Shown piece by piece: positions 9,189-17,786 of a DNA stretch of 64,000 nt. The translations under genes were made by a program, and so were the position numbers. How positions within the stretch are numbered: the stretch's first letter is position 1; each line of letters opens with the position of its first letter. The DNA comes from Anoxynatronum sibiricum. Its GTDB lineage: Bacteria; Bacillota; Clostridia; Peptostreptococcales; Tindalliaceae. Where the stretch lies: assembly GCF_039414295.1 (NCBI RefSeq), contig NZ_JBCITM010000015.1, positions 1-64,000 of the forward strand, written 5' to 3'. Below the pieces are notes generated by a model that saw only the letters and a list, made by a program, of their open reading frames with translations, ran no database searches and was not told where the DNA came from.

Positions 9189-9962
9189 TTAATCATCCGC
9201 CTGTTGTGGCTGGTCTGCCAGGTCACTGATGGCTTGGTGGAGGGACTCTGTTGCCTTAGGGTCTTTGCGGTTGATGATCACCAGGCGGTGTTCATCCCGA
9301 AAGGTGACATAGGGCGGTTGATTGAGAGTGACAAAGAGCAGGGCGTTCTCGCCATCTTCCAGCTCAAACCAGCCTTTTCGCACACTGCCCGCATTCATGC
9401 CGCTGGTTTTTCGCCGAATTCCCGGCATGGTTTCCACCAACTGCACCTCTGAAATGCGATGGGCCTGAAAGGTGGTGCCGTACATGCCGGAAACGCTCAC
9501 GGCATCTGCTGTCACAGTGACTTCCGGAGGAATCAGCCCGTACCCGATCAGCAGGACGCTGAACCCGCAAGCCAGAATCACCACTCCCAGCACTGCCTTC
9601 ACACTCATCTTCATGCGGCCATCGGCATTTCGGGTGGACGGGTCATACCGCTGCACCCACACCACAAAAATGGGAATCACCACCAGCTGGGCCAGCATCG
9701 TCACCAGAAAAGCATTGTCCATTCCCCGGGCTTCCAGCAAACTGCCGCCCATCATCAATGCCCCCAGGAGAAAAAGAAAGTTACCAATGGCCCGACCCAG
9801 ACCTTCGGTGTTCACCTGCTTTTTTTGTTCCTTTGGCATGGTGTTATAACCGGCGATGAGCCAGTACCATTTCCAGTGTTTTACTGCCACGCCCAGAAGC
9901 AGCATTAACAGCCCGCTTCCCATCAGGATCCATGTACCCATGGAAATCGCCATTGATTGCAT
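9189..9962 (-). CDS. Membrane protein with DUF3784-like N-terminus and PH-like domain
   Basis: The 257-residue protein starts with a TM segment (WILMGSGLLMLLLGVAV), then WLIAGYNTMPKEQK, a motif typical of DUF3784 proteins. Two or three more TM helices are followed by a C-terminal ~100-residue domain predicted to be PH-like (VSGMYGTTFQAHRISEVQLV). AGAGGTGAT precedes the ATG. It opens the operon with sppA (32-bp gap). No specific function is known. Confidence 0.7.
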   Translation of the reverse strand: MQSMAISMGTWILMGSGLLMLLLGVAVKHWKWYWLIAGYNTMPKEQKKQVNTEGLGRAIGNFLFLLGALMMGGSLLEARGMDNAFLVTMLAQLVVIPIFVVWVQRYDPSTRNADGRMKMSVKAVLGVVILACGFSVLLIGYGLIPPEVTVTADAVSVSGMYGTTFQAHRISEVQLVETMPGIRRKTSGMNAGSVRKGWFELEDGENALLFVTLNQPPYVTFRDEHRLVIINRKDPKATESLHQAISDLADQPQQADD

Positions 9963-10161
9963 GCACCATCACCTCTTTAGTCTGGAATTAAGGAGAATCT
10001 TTTTTCCATTCACGTTTTCAATCTTTGAAAATCTCTTTGAGTGTTGCTGTTCTTTACGTCCGTTTATTTTTCTTCCTATTCTACGTATGGCTGCCCACTT
10101 TGTTTCACTTGTTTTTCGCCCTGTTGAGATCCCATAAAGACTTGCGCCGGTTACCAGTCTA

Positions 10162-10191
10162 TTGGAAAAGTAAACGCACATGCGCTATAAT
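10162..10191 (+). promoter_or_regulatory. Promoter of the patatin gene
   Basis: TTGGAA (10162-10167) and a perfect TATAAT (10186-10191) are separated by 18 bp. Transcription would start near 10198 and give a ~45-base leader before the ATG at 10243. Confidence 0.7.
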
Positions 10192-10242
10192 GATTTTGGA
10201 GAAAACACGACAGCGATGACGACCTTACCGGGAGATGATTTC

Positions 10243-11139
10243 ATGAGCAAGCAGCAAAACCCCCTTGAAAATAATATCAAAAATACCGCCCTCATTTTTG
10301 AAGGCGGCGGCATGCGGGCCAGCTATTCTGCCGGTTTGTTAAGCCACCTGCTGGAAAACCAGCTGTATTTTGACTACGTGGCCGGCATTTCCGCCGGCGC
10401 CAGCTGCGGTGTAAATTACCTTTCCCGGGACATTGACCGGGCGAAACGCTCTTTTGTGGACGTGGTGCAAGACCCCCAGTTTGGAGGTTGGCGGTCTTTT
10501 CTTTCAGGCGAGGGCTATTTTCGGGCCGAATACATTTACGAGAAAACGCCTCAGCCCGACGGCACCCTTCCCCTTGATTATGAAACCTTTGCCAGAAACC
10601 CGGCCAGGCTGCGCATCGGCGCTTTTCAAATGGCGACGGGCAACATGACCTATTTCTCCAGAGAAGACATTCAGACACCCCAGGATTTAATGAAAATTGT
10701 GCGGGCCTCTTCTTCCCTGCCTCTGATCATGCCCCCGGCCCGGTTCAGGGACACCCTGTATGTGGATGGCGGTCTCAGCGGTGGTATTGCTTTGGAGATT
10801 GCCCAAAGAGACGGGTTTGAGCGGTTTTTTGTCATCCTCACCCGGCCCAGGGGCTACCGGAAGCCTCCCATGAAATATGCAGGGTTAGTCAAAGCCCTCT
10901 ACCGCAAGTATCCCCGGGTGGCCGAAGCCATGATGCAGCGGCATATTCACTATAACCGAACCCTGGATGAGCTGGAATCTCTTGAATCCGACGGCAAAGC
11001 CCTGCTGGTTTACCCGGATGCCATGCCCATCTCACAAAAAGAAAAAACCTACGCAAAACTGCTGGCGGCATATCACCTGGGTGATGAGCAGGGGAAACGG
11101 GACCTGCCCGCCTGGAAAGCGTTTTTAGAGAAGGGGTAA
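10243..11139 (+). CDS. Patatin-like phospholipase (YjjU type)
   Basis: The protein has 298 residues from ATG 10243, which follows GGGAGATGA; a frame opening at 10180 lies inside the promoter. It shows the patatin signature in order: oxyanion hole GGGMR, nucleophile motif GISAGAS (Gly-x-Ser-x-Gly) and catalytic Asp in VDGGLSGG. No signal peptide is seen, so it probably acts in the cytosol or at the inner membrane face as a lipid acyl hydrolase. It is divergent from the sppA operon. Confidence 0.9.
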   Translation: MSKQQNPLENNIKNTALIFEGGGMRASYSAGLLSHLLENQLYFDYVAGISAGASCGVNYLSRDIDRAKRSFVDVVQDPQFGGWRSFLSGEGYFRAEYIYEKTPQPDGTLPLDYETFARNPARLRIGAFQMATGNMTYFSREDIQTPQDLMKIVRASSSLPLIMPPARFRDTLYVDGGLSGGIALEIAQRDGFERFFVILTRPRGYRKPPMKYAGLVKALYRKYPRVAEAMMQRHIHYNRTLDELESLESDGKALLVYPDAMPISQKEKTYAKLLAAYHLGDEQGKRDLPAWKAFLEKG

Positions 11140-11158
11140 CGCGGCTAAACAACACGAA

Positions 11159-11362
11159 TCATGTCTCTGTGATTTTTTCCACTTCTTCTGCTTCTTCTTT
11201 TTTCAGTTCTTCCAGCTTTTCCAGCTTTAGATACACTTTTTGAAGCACAAAAATCGATGGACATAAAAAGCCGACAATACTCAAGGCGCCCTCCGCCCCC
11301 ATCGCACTTCCCACTGCCAATCCCAGATAGCCCGTGAAGATGGAAATAAAAATTAGAAACAT
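11159..11362 (-). CDS. Small membrane protein of unknown function
   Basis: The 67-residue protein follows a perfect AGGAGG seven bases before the ATG. Two hydrophobic segments (FLIFISIFTGYLGLAVGSA and ALSIVGFLCPSIFVL) are followed by a highly charged Lys/Glu tail (LEKLEELKKEEAEEVEKI) that should form a cytoplasmic helix or coiled coil. I do not recognise the family. It converges with the patatin gene, 19 bp apart. Confidence 0.75.
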   Translation of the reverse strand: MFLIFISIFTGYLGLAVGSAMGAEGALSIVGFLCPSIFVLQKVYLKLEKLEELKKEEAEEVEKITET

Positions 11363-11501
11363 GGTTGCCTCCTTATAATCAGCTCAAAATGCAGCGCTGC
11401 TTTTTTAATTATGATACTCCAAATCTGCGTTCAGCGCCATTCATCTTTTTCTACTGGTCATCTCCCCAATTGATGCGCGTATGGTATTTCCTATCCATGT
11501 G

Positions 11502-11529
11502 AAAAACCGATTCCCGTAAGGAGAATCGG
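11502..11529 (-). terminator. Rho-independent terminator of the universal stress protein gene
   Basis: CCGATTC and GAATCGG pair around CCGTAAG; on the minus strand the hairpin is followed directly by five Us. It lies 54 bp past the usp stop codon. Confidence 0.8.
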
Positions 11530-11582
11530 CAAAACACCTTCTTTTCAATTAACTTTTCATAGCTCTCTCACGCCAGCTTTCG

Positions 11583-12020
11583 CTAAATGTCGCACTGGCG
11601 AACCACCAGTATGTTGCAGCACACATGATTCAGCACCTTTGATACGGTGCTTCCCAGAATCAACCGCTGGAATCCCCCCATGCCCCGGCTCCCAATCACC
11701 AGCAGATCCGGCAGGTCTTTTTCCACTTGCTGAATGATCATGTTGGCCGCATCACCGTGCACCTGAACACTTTCCACTTTTCCCGGATACCCTTCAAAGG
11801 TTTTGATCGCCTCTTCCAGAGTCTTCTTTGCATTTCTAACGGATTCTTCTTCAAAGGATTTGTTCAGAGCCGGGGTATAGGCGTAGGCATAGGCACTGGC
11901 ATGGGTGATCACAGTCATGATTGTCACTTCTGCCTGTTCCTTTTCTGCCACTTCCCGCGCCTCCCGAAGAGCCTGTTCTGAGGTGGGCGAGCCATCAATG
12001 GCTACCAGTATACGTTTCAT
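11583..12020 (-). CDS. Universal stress protein (UspA family)
   Basis: The 145-residue single-domain protein starts MKRILVAIDGSPTSEQAL and ends with the ATP-binding loop GSRGMGGFQRLILGSTVSKV (the G-x2-G-x9-G-S/T pattern), so it belongs to the ATP-binding branch. AGGAGG precedes the ATG. It is monocistronic, with its own terminator at 11502-11529. Its role is a cytosolic stress or energy-state protein; the exact function of such proteins varies. Confidence 0.92.
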   Translation of the reverse strand: MKRILVAIDGSPTSEQALREAREVAEKEQAEVTIMTVITHASAYAYAYTPALNKSFEEESVRNAKKTLEEAIKTFEGYPGKVESVQVHGDAANMIIQQVEKDLPDLLVIGSRGMGGFQRLILGSTVSKVLNHVCCNILVVRQCDI

Positions 12021-12188
12021 GGGAATCCTCCTTTCAAATCAGCCGGAAGAGCTGGCTGGCAGCTCTCCCTGATGAACGGGTGGTCTCTATTAGTTACCTA
12101 CCCTGTGAAGATTCGTTTACTCGTTTGACGGCTGTTTTATTCCTTTGATGACCGGTTTATTCGCTGATTTGAGCTGCAGTATCACCCA

Positions 12189-14036
12189 TCACGCTGTTGG
12201 GTTTTGAGCTTTATTGTGAACAGATGCTGGTGGCATCGCCTGGGGCAGGGCCACCTGTGCCTTGAAAAGGTCACCATCGATGCTGAGGGTCAGGTGCCCC
12301 TGTTGGGCTTCAGCCAGACCCATGGCGATGGCCAGCCCCAGACCGGAGCCTTCGGTGGTGCGGGATTCATCGCCCCTCACAAAGCGTTCTGTCAGCTCAT
12401 GGGGATCCACATTCAGCGCCTGGGCCGACACGTTTTTCACCACCAGCAACCCCTGGCCTTCAGCGGATTCCACCCCTGCGTATACCCGAGTACCCTTCAG
12501 GCTGTATTTCAGCGCGTTGGACAGCAAGTTGTCCAACATGCGCCAAAGGCAGGTACCGTCACCCATCACCCATACGGATAGTTGGGCCGGCTGCAGCCGC
12601 AGTTCCAAGCCTGCTTCTGCCATGCGGTCTTCAAATTCACCAGCGGCCTGCACCAGCACTTCATTGAGATCCACCGGTTTCAAAAACACCTTCACGTTAC
12701 CGCTGGAGGCTTTGCTGGCTTCCACCAGGTCTTCAATGAGGCGTTTCAGCCGGCCGGTTTTTTCTTCCAGCACTTGCAGATACTCCGCGGCGTTTTCACT
12801 ACCCGGTCCTTCTTTCTGCAGCAGGTCCACATAACTGATGATGGCGGTGAGGGGGGTTTTCAGGTCATGGGAGACATTGGTGATGAGATCGGACTTCATT
12901 CGTTCTCCCTTGACGGCTTCTGCCACAGCTTTCCGCAAACCATCCTGAATGCGGCTCATGTCTTCTCCCAGACCGTTGATGGGAATGGGCATTCCTATGG
13001 GATTGAGGGGGTAGTCGATCTCCCCCCTGGAAATGTGATGGGCTGCCTGGCAGAGGGTGGCGTAAGCGTTGATGGGCCGGGCCAGCCAGGCCAGCACCAA
13101 TGCGTTGAATACCCCCAGGAAGAAGAACACTGCAGCGCCTGAGGCGGCAAAGACGGCAGCAATGAGGCCGTTTAAGAGGCCGTAAGCGAGAAAAAGGAGC
13201 ATGGTGGCCGGCCCCACGGTACCGTTGTGAAACAGGGTGCGCACCGATTCATTCAACATACGCACCGGTGCTCCCAGCAGACGGACCACTCGTTTGACAA
13301 TTATGGCAACAAGCGTGTTTCTCAACAAGCTCCGATTTTTCAGCTGACGGATCATGGTGTAGTAATAGTTTAAACCGATAATTCCGTCAATGCCAAGTAC
13401 CACCAGCACTACCACGAGAGGAAAAATGGCCAGCTCTCCGCCGGGGTCGGGATAAGTCATGCGGAACCCGAGCAAAGGCCCTCCCAGAGAAGCCCCGGCG
13501 GCCATCATCACCAGCAGGGTATGCACATCGTTGGGCATCCGGTCGAAGGCCAGCTGCCACCGGGAAGTACCCTCCCCCGCCCGTCGGGCCATCACTGCCA
13601 CAACCACCAGCCCTCCCAACAAAAGAGGGGCGCTGCCCAGCATCACCCATTTTAGGGCCTGGTAAGCCTGCTCCTGCATCTCATACTGCCTGGCAGCCGC
13701 CAGCCATGCCAGCACCGCGCCGCTTCCCGCCAGCGCCATAAAGCTGATCCAGTTGATTACCTGCGGCAAGATGATGTGACTGGTTTTCTTTTCTCGTGCC
13801 GCCTCCGCGTCACCTTCGCCCGATGGTCTTTCTTCAGATTCACTGACAGGCTCTTTGTCATGACCCTTTGCAGACTCAGTGGCAGTATGATGACCATTGT
13901 GAAGAAGATGACTGATACTGTTGTTACTGTTACTGCCGTTGCTCATATCGCTGCTATTTTGATGATGCCCATCGCCGGTCTGATGGCTGTCGTCAACGAT
14001 GGTTTCGCTATGTGTGCCTTTCCATTTTATAGCCAA
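12189..14036 (-). CDS. Membrane sensor histidine kinase
   Basis: About 615 residues. A TTG start at 14036 overlaps the response-regulator gene by 29 bp. The first ~85 residues are an unusual hydrophilic stretch rich in His, Asn, Ser and Glu (GNGSNSN-like runs and several HH pairs). Multiple TM segments follow (residues ~95-330), then a HAMP-like linker, a HisKA domain with the phospho-acceptor His near residue 389 (NVSHDLKTPLTAI), an N box (MLDNLLSNALKYS) and G boxes (EGSGLGLAIAMGL). It would sense an unknown membrane or extracellular signal and phosphorylate the OmpR-type partner encoded just upstream. The His-rich N-terminus could bind metal, but that is conjecture. Confidence 0.9.
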   Translation of the reverse strand: MAIKWKGTHSETIVDDSHQTGDGHHQNSSDMSNGSNSNNSISHLLHNGHHTATESAKGHDKEPVSESEERPSGEGDAEAAREKKTSHIILPQVINWISFMALAGSGAVLAWLAAARQYEMQEQAYQALKWVMLGSAPLLLGGLVVVAVMARRAGEGTSRWQLAFDRMPNDVHTLLVMMAAGASLGGPLLGFRMTYPDPGGELAIFPLVVVLVVLGIDGIIGLNYYYTMIRQLKNRSLLRNTLVAIIVKRVVRLLGAPVRMLNESVRTLFHNGTVGPATMLLFLAYGLLNGLIAAVFAASGAAVFFFLGVFNALVLAWLARPINAYATLCQAAHHISRGEIDYPLNPIGMPIPINGLGEDMSRIQDGLRKAVAEAVKGERMKSDLITNVSHDLKTPLTAIISYVDLLQKEGPGSENAAEYLQVLEEKTGRLKRLIEDLVEASKASSGNVKVFLKPVDLNEVLVQAAGEFEDRMAEAGLELRLQPAQLSVWVMGDGTCLWRMLDNLLSNALKYSLKGTRVYAGVESAEGQGLLVVKNVSAQALNVDPHELTERFVRGDESRTTEGSGLGLAIAMGLAEAQQGHLTLSIDGDLFKAQVALPQAMPPASVHNKAQNPTA

Positions 14037-14772
14037 TGCCCCACACCACCTTTAAGTATTCTGGTTCTTTAGGATTGATTTCGATCTTTTCCCGAATGCG
14101 GCGAATGTGCACCGCCACTGTGTTTTCCACGGCGTGGGAGGTTTCCTCCCACACCTGTTCATAAATGGCACTGGTGGAAAACACCTGGCCCGAGTGTTTC
14201 ATCAGGTAAGCCACGATCTTATATTCAGTGGCGGTGAGCCTCACGGGAACACCGTCCACTTTCAATTCGCAGGCCGACGTGTCCAGCTCCAACCGCCCAT
14301 TCACCAGCATTTGTGAAGTGGCGGGCAGGCTGCCCAGCCGGGTGTAGCGCCGCAGCTGGGACTTCACCCGGGCCATCAGCTCTAAGGCATTAAAGGGTTT
14401 GGTCACATAATCATCGGCCCCAAAATGAAGGCCGGTGATTTTATCGGTGTCCTCTGATTTGGCTGACAGCATGATAAGAGGAATATTCTGTGTTTCCCTG
14501 ATTTTCAGGGTGGCGGAAAGACCGTCCATTTCCGGCATCATAATATCCATGATGATCAGCTGCACCGGCTCCTCCTGAAGAATGGCCAGTGCCCGGCTGC
14601 CAGTGCCGGCTTTCAGCACCCGGTATCCCTCCTGCTTCAGATAAACTGCCAGTGCATTGACAATAGCTTCATCATCATCGCACACCAGGATGGTATGCGG
14701 CTGTGGCTGGCCGGATGGTTCCTGCACATGAGCCTGTCGCTGACTGGGTGAATGGGGCGTGTATGATGCCAT
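14008..14772 (-). CDS. OmpR-family response regulator
   Basis: I place the start at ATG 14772 (AAGGAG upstream); the frame is open for 57 more codons to 14943, but these are repetitive and have no good start site. The receiver domain begins HTILVCDDDEA, with the phospho-acceptor in LIIMDIMMPEMDG and the conserved Lys in YVTKPF. The winged-helix output domain ends EPEYLKVVWGIGYKM. It is co-transcribed and overlapping with the histidine kinase. Targets are unknown; the divergent CapA-like gene is a candidate. Confidence 0.92.
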   Translation of the reverse strand: MASYTPHSPSQRQAHVQEPSGQPQPHTILVCDDDEAIVNALAVYLKQEGYRVLKAGTGSRALAILQEEPVQLIIMDIMMPEMDGLSATLKIRETQNIPLIMLSAKSEDTDKITGLHFGADDYVTKPFNALELMARVKSQLRRYTRLGSLPATSQMLVNGRLELDTSACELKVDGVPVRLTATEYKIVAYLMKHSGQVFSTSAIYEQVWEETSHAVENTVAVHIRRIREKIEINPKEPEYLKVVWGIGYKMERHT

Positions 14773-14801
14773 TTGCTTCAACTCCTTAAAACTGGTATTC
14801 T

Positions 14802-14855
14802 TTGAACCTGTATGGTATCTTGAATTTGTGTGGATTTTTGAATCTGTATGGTACT
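14802..14855 (-). repeat. Three 18-bp tandem repeats before the response-regulator start
   Basis: TTGAACCTGTATGGTATC, TTGAATTTGTGTGGATTT and TTGAATCTGTATGGTACT follow one another at 14802, 14820 and 14838. They lie 30-84 bp upstream of the chosen start. They may be an operator array for the regulator itself or the remains of a repetitive N-terminal extension. Confidence 0.6.
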
Positions 14856-15037
14856 CTTGATACTTTAATGGCGTCCTGATGCCTTTATGTGATGTCGTCA
14901 CCGGTGACTTAACAGCATCATACCATGAAAAACCCGCTTTCATCGAACGGAATTCTTACGACTTTATGACAATTATACCTGCCTGGCCTTCGGTGCCACC
15001 GCTGTCTTGATCCACTGAAATCAATCTGGAGGTTTTT

Positions 15038-16324
15038 ATGGAAAAATCACGCCTGGAGCGTTTACAGGAACGAAAACAAATAGAACGGCGCCAATGGCTG
15101 CGTCGCTGCTGCTGGGGTCTTTTTTTCATTGTGCTGCTGGCCGTGGGCCTTCATTTCATTTCAGATACACCGGGCTCGCCGGCGCAGCGCATGGATCAAC
15201 TGCGTCATCAGCTGACTCACCAGTTGACCCGACTTCTGCCCGAAGAACTGCCCACTCAGCTGTTTCAGGGGCTCAGGGGCCTGCTGCCCTGGAACCGTCA
15301 GACTGACGCCTCTTTTCCGGCAGAAACCGGCCCGAATACGTCAACAACCACCTCTGAGGAAGCCGATGCCTCCACTGACGCTTCCTTGCGGGTGCTTTTT
15401 CTGGGAGACAATATGATGACGGGGCGGGTGGCGGCGGTGATGGATGAAAAGGGGATGCATTATCCCCTGCAGGAGTTTGCGCCATTGCTGGAGGAGGTGG
15501 ATCTCATCGTCGCCAATCTGGAAACGGCGGTGGGTACCAGCGGTCAGATGATGGAGAAGTCCTTTGCTTTTCAAACGGCCCCCCGGTATCTGGATCTTTT
15601 TGACCCCTACCGAGAAAAACTGGTGTTCACCCTGGCCAACAACCATGGCATGGACGGCCCTGCGCTGGAAACCATGAGCGCTCTTGAATCTGCCGGTTTT
15701 CACTACGTGGGCCTGGGCCGAGACCGACAGGCTGCCTACGCTCCTTATGTGGGAGAAATCAATGGGGTATCCTTTGCCATCTTTGGGGCTTCCCGGGTGA
15801 TTCCCGTGGCTTCCTGGCGGGCAGGAGAAAACCACCCGGGGATGGCCACTGTTTACAACCCTGAATCCCTGCTGGAACACGTGGTCCCCTGGGTGGGTGA
15901 GGTGGATTATGTGATCACCTACCTCCACTGGGGGGTGGAGCTGGCAGATAAGCCGGAACCCTATCAGCTGGCCTTGGAAGAAGCCCTGTATGAAGCCGGG
16001 GTCAACCTGGTGATTGGCAGCCATCCCCATGTGCTTCAGGCCTTTGAATGGCGGGGTCCCAAAGCTTTCACCGCCTATTCTCTGGGGAATTTTGTCTTCA
16101 CCACCAGTCATGACCCCATGGCCAACGACACCGGGGCCTTGGAACTGGTACTGTCGCCGGATGCTATTGAAACAGCGGTGCTTCACCCGGCTCAGGTGCG
16201 GTGGGGACTGGTGCGCTATCTGACAGACCCAACAGAACGGCAACGGATCATCCAGCGGGTGAACCGGCTGAGTGAGTCGGTACGGGTGGATGATGACGGG
16301 ATGATGCAGCAGCTCTCCCACTGA
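15038..16324 (+). CDS. CapA/PgsA-like metallophosphatase-fold protein
   Basis: 428 residues, preceded by GGAGG. An N-terminal TM segment (GLFFIVLLAVGLHFIS) suggests an extracellular anchor. The PGA_cap domain shows the family motifs LRVLFLGDNMMTGR, VDLIVANLETAVG, FTLANNHGMD, YLHWGVE, GSHPHVLQ and YSLGNFVF, which carry the metal ligands of the calcineurin-like fold. Such proteins act in poly-gamma-glutamate capsule export or hydrolysis; no capB or capC is nearby, so a stand-alone cell-envelope role is more likely. Confidence 0.85.
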   Translation: MEKSRLERLQERKQIERRQWLRRCCWGLFFIVLLAVGLHFISDTPGSPAQRMDQLRHQLTHQLTRLLPEELPTQLFQGLRGLLPWNRQTDASFPAETGPNTSTTTSEEADASTDASLRVLFLGDNMMTGRVAAVMDEKGMHYPLQEFAPLLEEVDLIVANLETAVGTSGQMMEKSFAFQTAPRYLDLFDPYREKLVFTLANNHGMDGPALETMSALESAGFHYVGLGRDRQAAYAPYVGEINGVSFAIFGASRVIPVASWRAGENHPGMATVYNPESLLEHVVPWVGEVDYVITYLHWGVELADKPEPYQLALEEALYEAGVNLVIGSHPHVLQAFEWRGPKAFTAYSLGNFVFTTSHDPMANDTGALELVLSPDAIETAVLHPAQVRWGLVRYLTDPTERQRIIQRVNRLSESVRVDDDGMMQQLSH

Positions 16325-16378
16325 AAGATCTCCATAGAGCAACACCTCCGACGGCTGATTTTCAGCGAACACGACAAA

Positions 16379-16404
16379 GCCTGCCCTTGAACTCAGGGGC
16401 AGGC
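16379..16404 (+). terminator. Hairpin after the CapA-like gene
   Basis: GCCTGCCC and GGGCAGGC form an 8-bp GC-rich stem 55 bp past the stop. The same hairpin recurs at 16615-16640, bracketing the repeat element. Confidence 0.6.
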
Positions 16405-16406
16405 TT

Positions 16407-16613
16407 AGGTTGAAGACAAAGGGCTTTGGCCCGGTCAGCTGATTCCAATCTTGTGTGTTTTTAGTCGAAAGTCTCGAAAACAGCGCCTGAACTCGCTGCG
16501 CTCAAACAGAAGGCGCTGGCGGTTTTCTCCCTTTTTCGAAAAAACACTGACAAGATTTCCAAGGCTGTCCTTTACCAACTCCCTTGTCTTCATCTTATTT
16601 TGTCTACAGTCTG
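16407..16613 (-). repeat. Dispersed 207-bp repeat element, copy 1 (reverse orientation)
   Basis: The reverse complement matches the elements at 24981-25185 and 38910-39117 at roughly 90% identity by eye. Ends are imperfect inverted repeats (TGAAGACAAGGGA.TTTGG near one end, TGAAGACAAAGGG.TTT near the other). Internally AGCGCCT and AGGCGCT pair across the conserved GAGCGCAGCGAGTT segment. It is bracketed by two copies of a GCCTGCCC hairpin. It looks like a small non-autonomous mobile element (MITE-like). No coding frame is conserved across copies. Confidence 0.8.
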
Positions 16614-17786
16614 AGCCTGCCCTTGAACTCAGGGGCAGGCTTTTGATTGTTTTCGGGAGATCTCTCAGGCTTTTGAGCTCCCCCTATTTCAGCTTGTCTT
16701 TCTCACACCATTTTCATCAACTTCATACCCGTCGATGATGGTGCTTCTGGCGAGGGTGCCGTCGGGGTGGAAGTAATACCATTTGCCTTCCACTTCAAGC
16801 CATTTGCCGGTTATCAGGAGACCTTCTCCGGTGAAGTAATAGGTGGTGTGGTTGCCGCTGGTTTCCATGTCTTTCCAGCCCACCACCAGGGTCTTGCCTG
16901 CGTAGTATCTTCGGTTGCTGCCGTCTTGCACCCAGCCGGTTTTCAGGGTGCCGTCGGTGTTGAAGAAGTACTTGACGCCCTGGATGGTCTGGGAGCCGGT
17001 GAGGGCTTTGCCGTCTTGGTAGTACTGGTACTGGCCGGTATCGTTTAGGGTCCATTCCTGGGCGGTGGCTGGGCTGATGGTCAGTTTGATGTAGCGGGTG
17101 AGGATGGCGCTGGCTTCTCCCCGGGTGACTTTTTCTTTTGGTTTGTACTGTTTGCCGCTGCTGCTCATGAGGATGCCTGCCTGCTGCATGGCTTTCAGGG
17201 TTTCCTGGTTGGTTTTTGTCATGCTGGCTGTGTCTGTGTAGGGGATGGCTTCCCGGGTGACGGGGAGTGGGTAGCCGGTTGCCTTGGCGTAATTGGCAAG
17301 GATGACGGCCATTTCTTCCCGGGTCACTGCTTTCTCTGGGGCAAACTGACGGCTGCTGGTTCCCGGTATAATGCCTTTGCTGTGGGCCCACTCAATGTAG
17401 GGGGCTTCGGCACTGGTGGCTTTCACATCGGTGAAGCGGTTGGTTGTATAGGTGTTGATGTCAATGCCTGCCAGTCGGCCCAGGGCTGTTGCCAGGGTTC
17501 CCCGGGTGAGGGGGGCATTGGGGGCAAAGGTGGTTTCGGTGGTGCCGGTGATGAGACCTCTGCCCACCAGGTAATCCACGCTTTCTTTTGCCCAGTGGGT
17601 GCTGCTGTCGGTGAAGACTGCTGTGGGTGCGGTGTACCCGATGCCGTACTGGGAGAAGTGGGGGGTGGTGAAGATCACCGCGCCGCTGTTGGTGTCGTAG
17701 ACGGAATGGGCCAGTCGGGTGGTGTTGCCTTCTTTGTCCACATGCACTGCGTACAGGCCGCCCACTGCTTCGCCGTTTGCTGGTGT
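16614..17786. repeat. Near-identical 1.17-kb duplication, copy 1 (partner 39118-40290)
   Basis: From the terminator through the coding sequence for SLH and wall-binding repeats, the sequence matches 39118-40290 with only one mismatch seen (in the hairpin loop). Beyond 17786 the two genes are still homologous but differ at about four of the next 29 bases, then diverge. The abrupt change within homologous sequence points to gene conversion. Confidence 0.9.
16615..16640 (-). terminator. Terminator hairpin of the first SLH surface protein gene
   Basis: GCCTGCCC/GGGCAGGC stem 49 bp past the stop codon of the minus-strand surface-protein gene. The same hairpin follows the second SLH gene (39119-39144). 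The adjacent T-rich run (CTTTTGATTGTTTT) lies on the plus-strand side, so the hairpin is likely bidirectional. Confidence 0.6.

Noticed and set aside
16451..16738. Open frame starting MCVFSRKSRKQ in the repeat element, seen again at 38866-39072 on the other strand
   Set aside because: The third copy at 24981-25185 has a one-base deletion that breaks the frame, there is no ribosome binding site, and the sequence folds as hairpins. I treat it as non-coding repeat.
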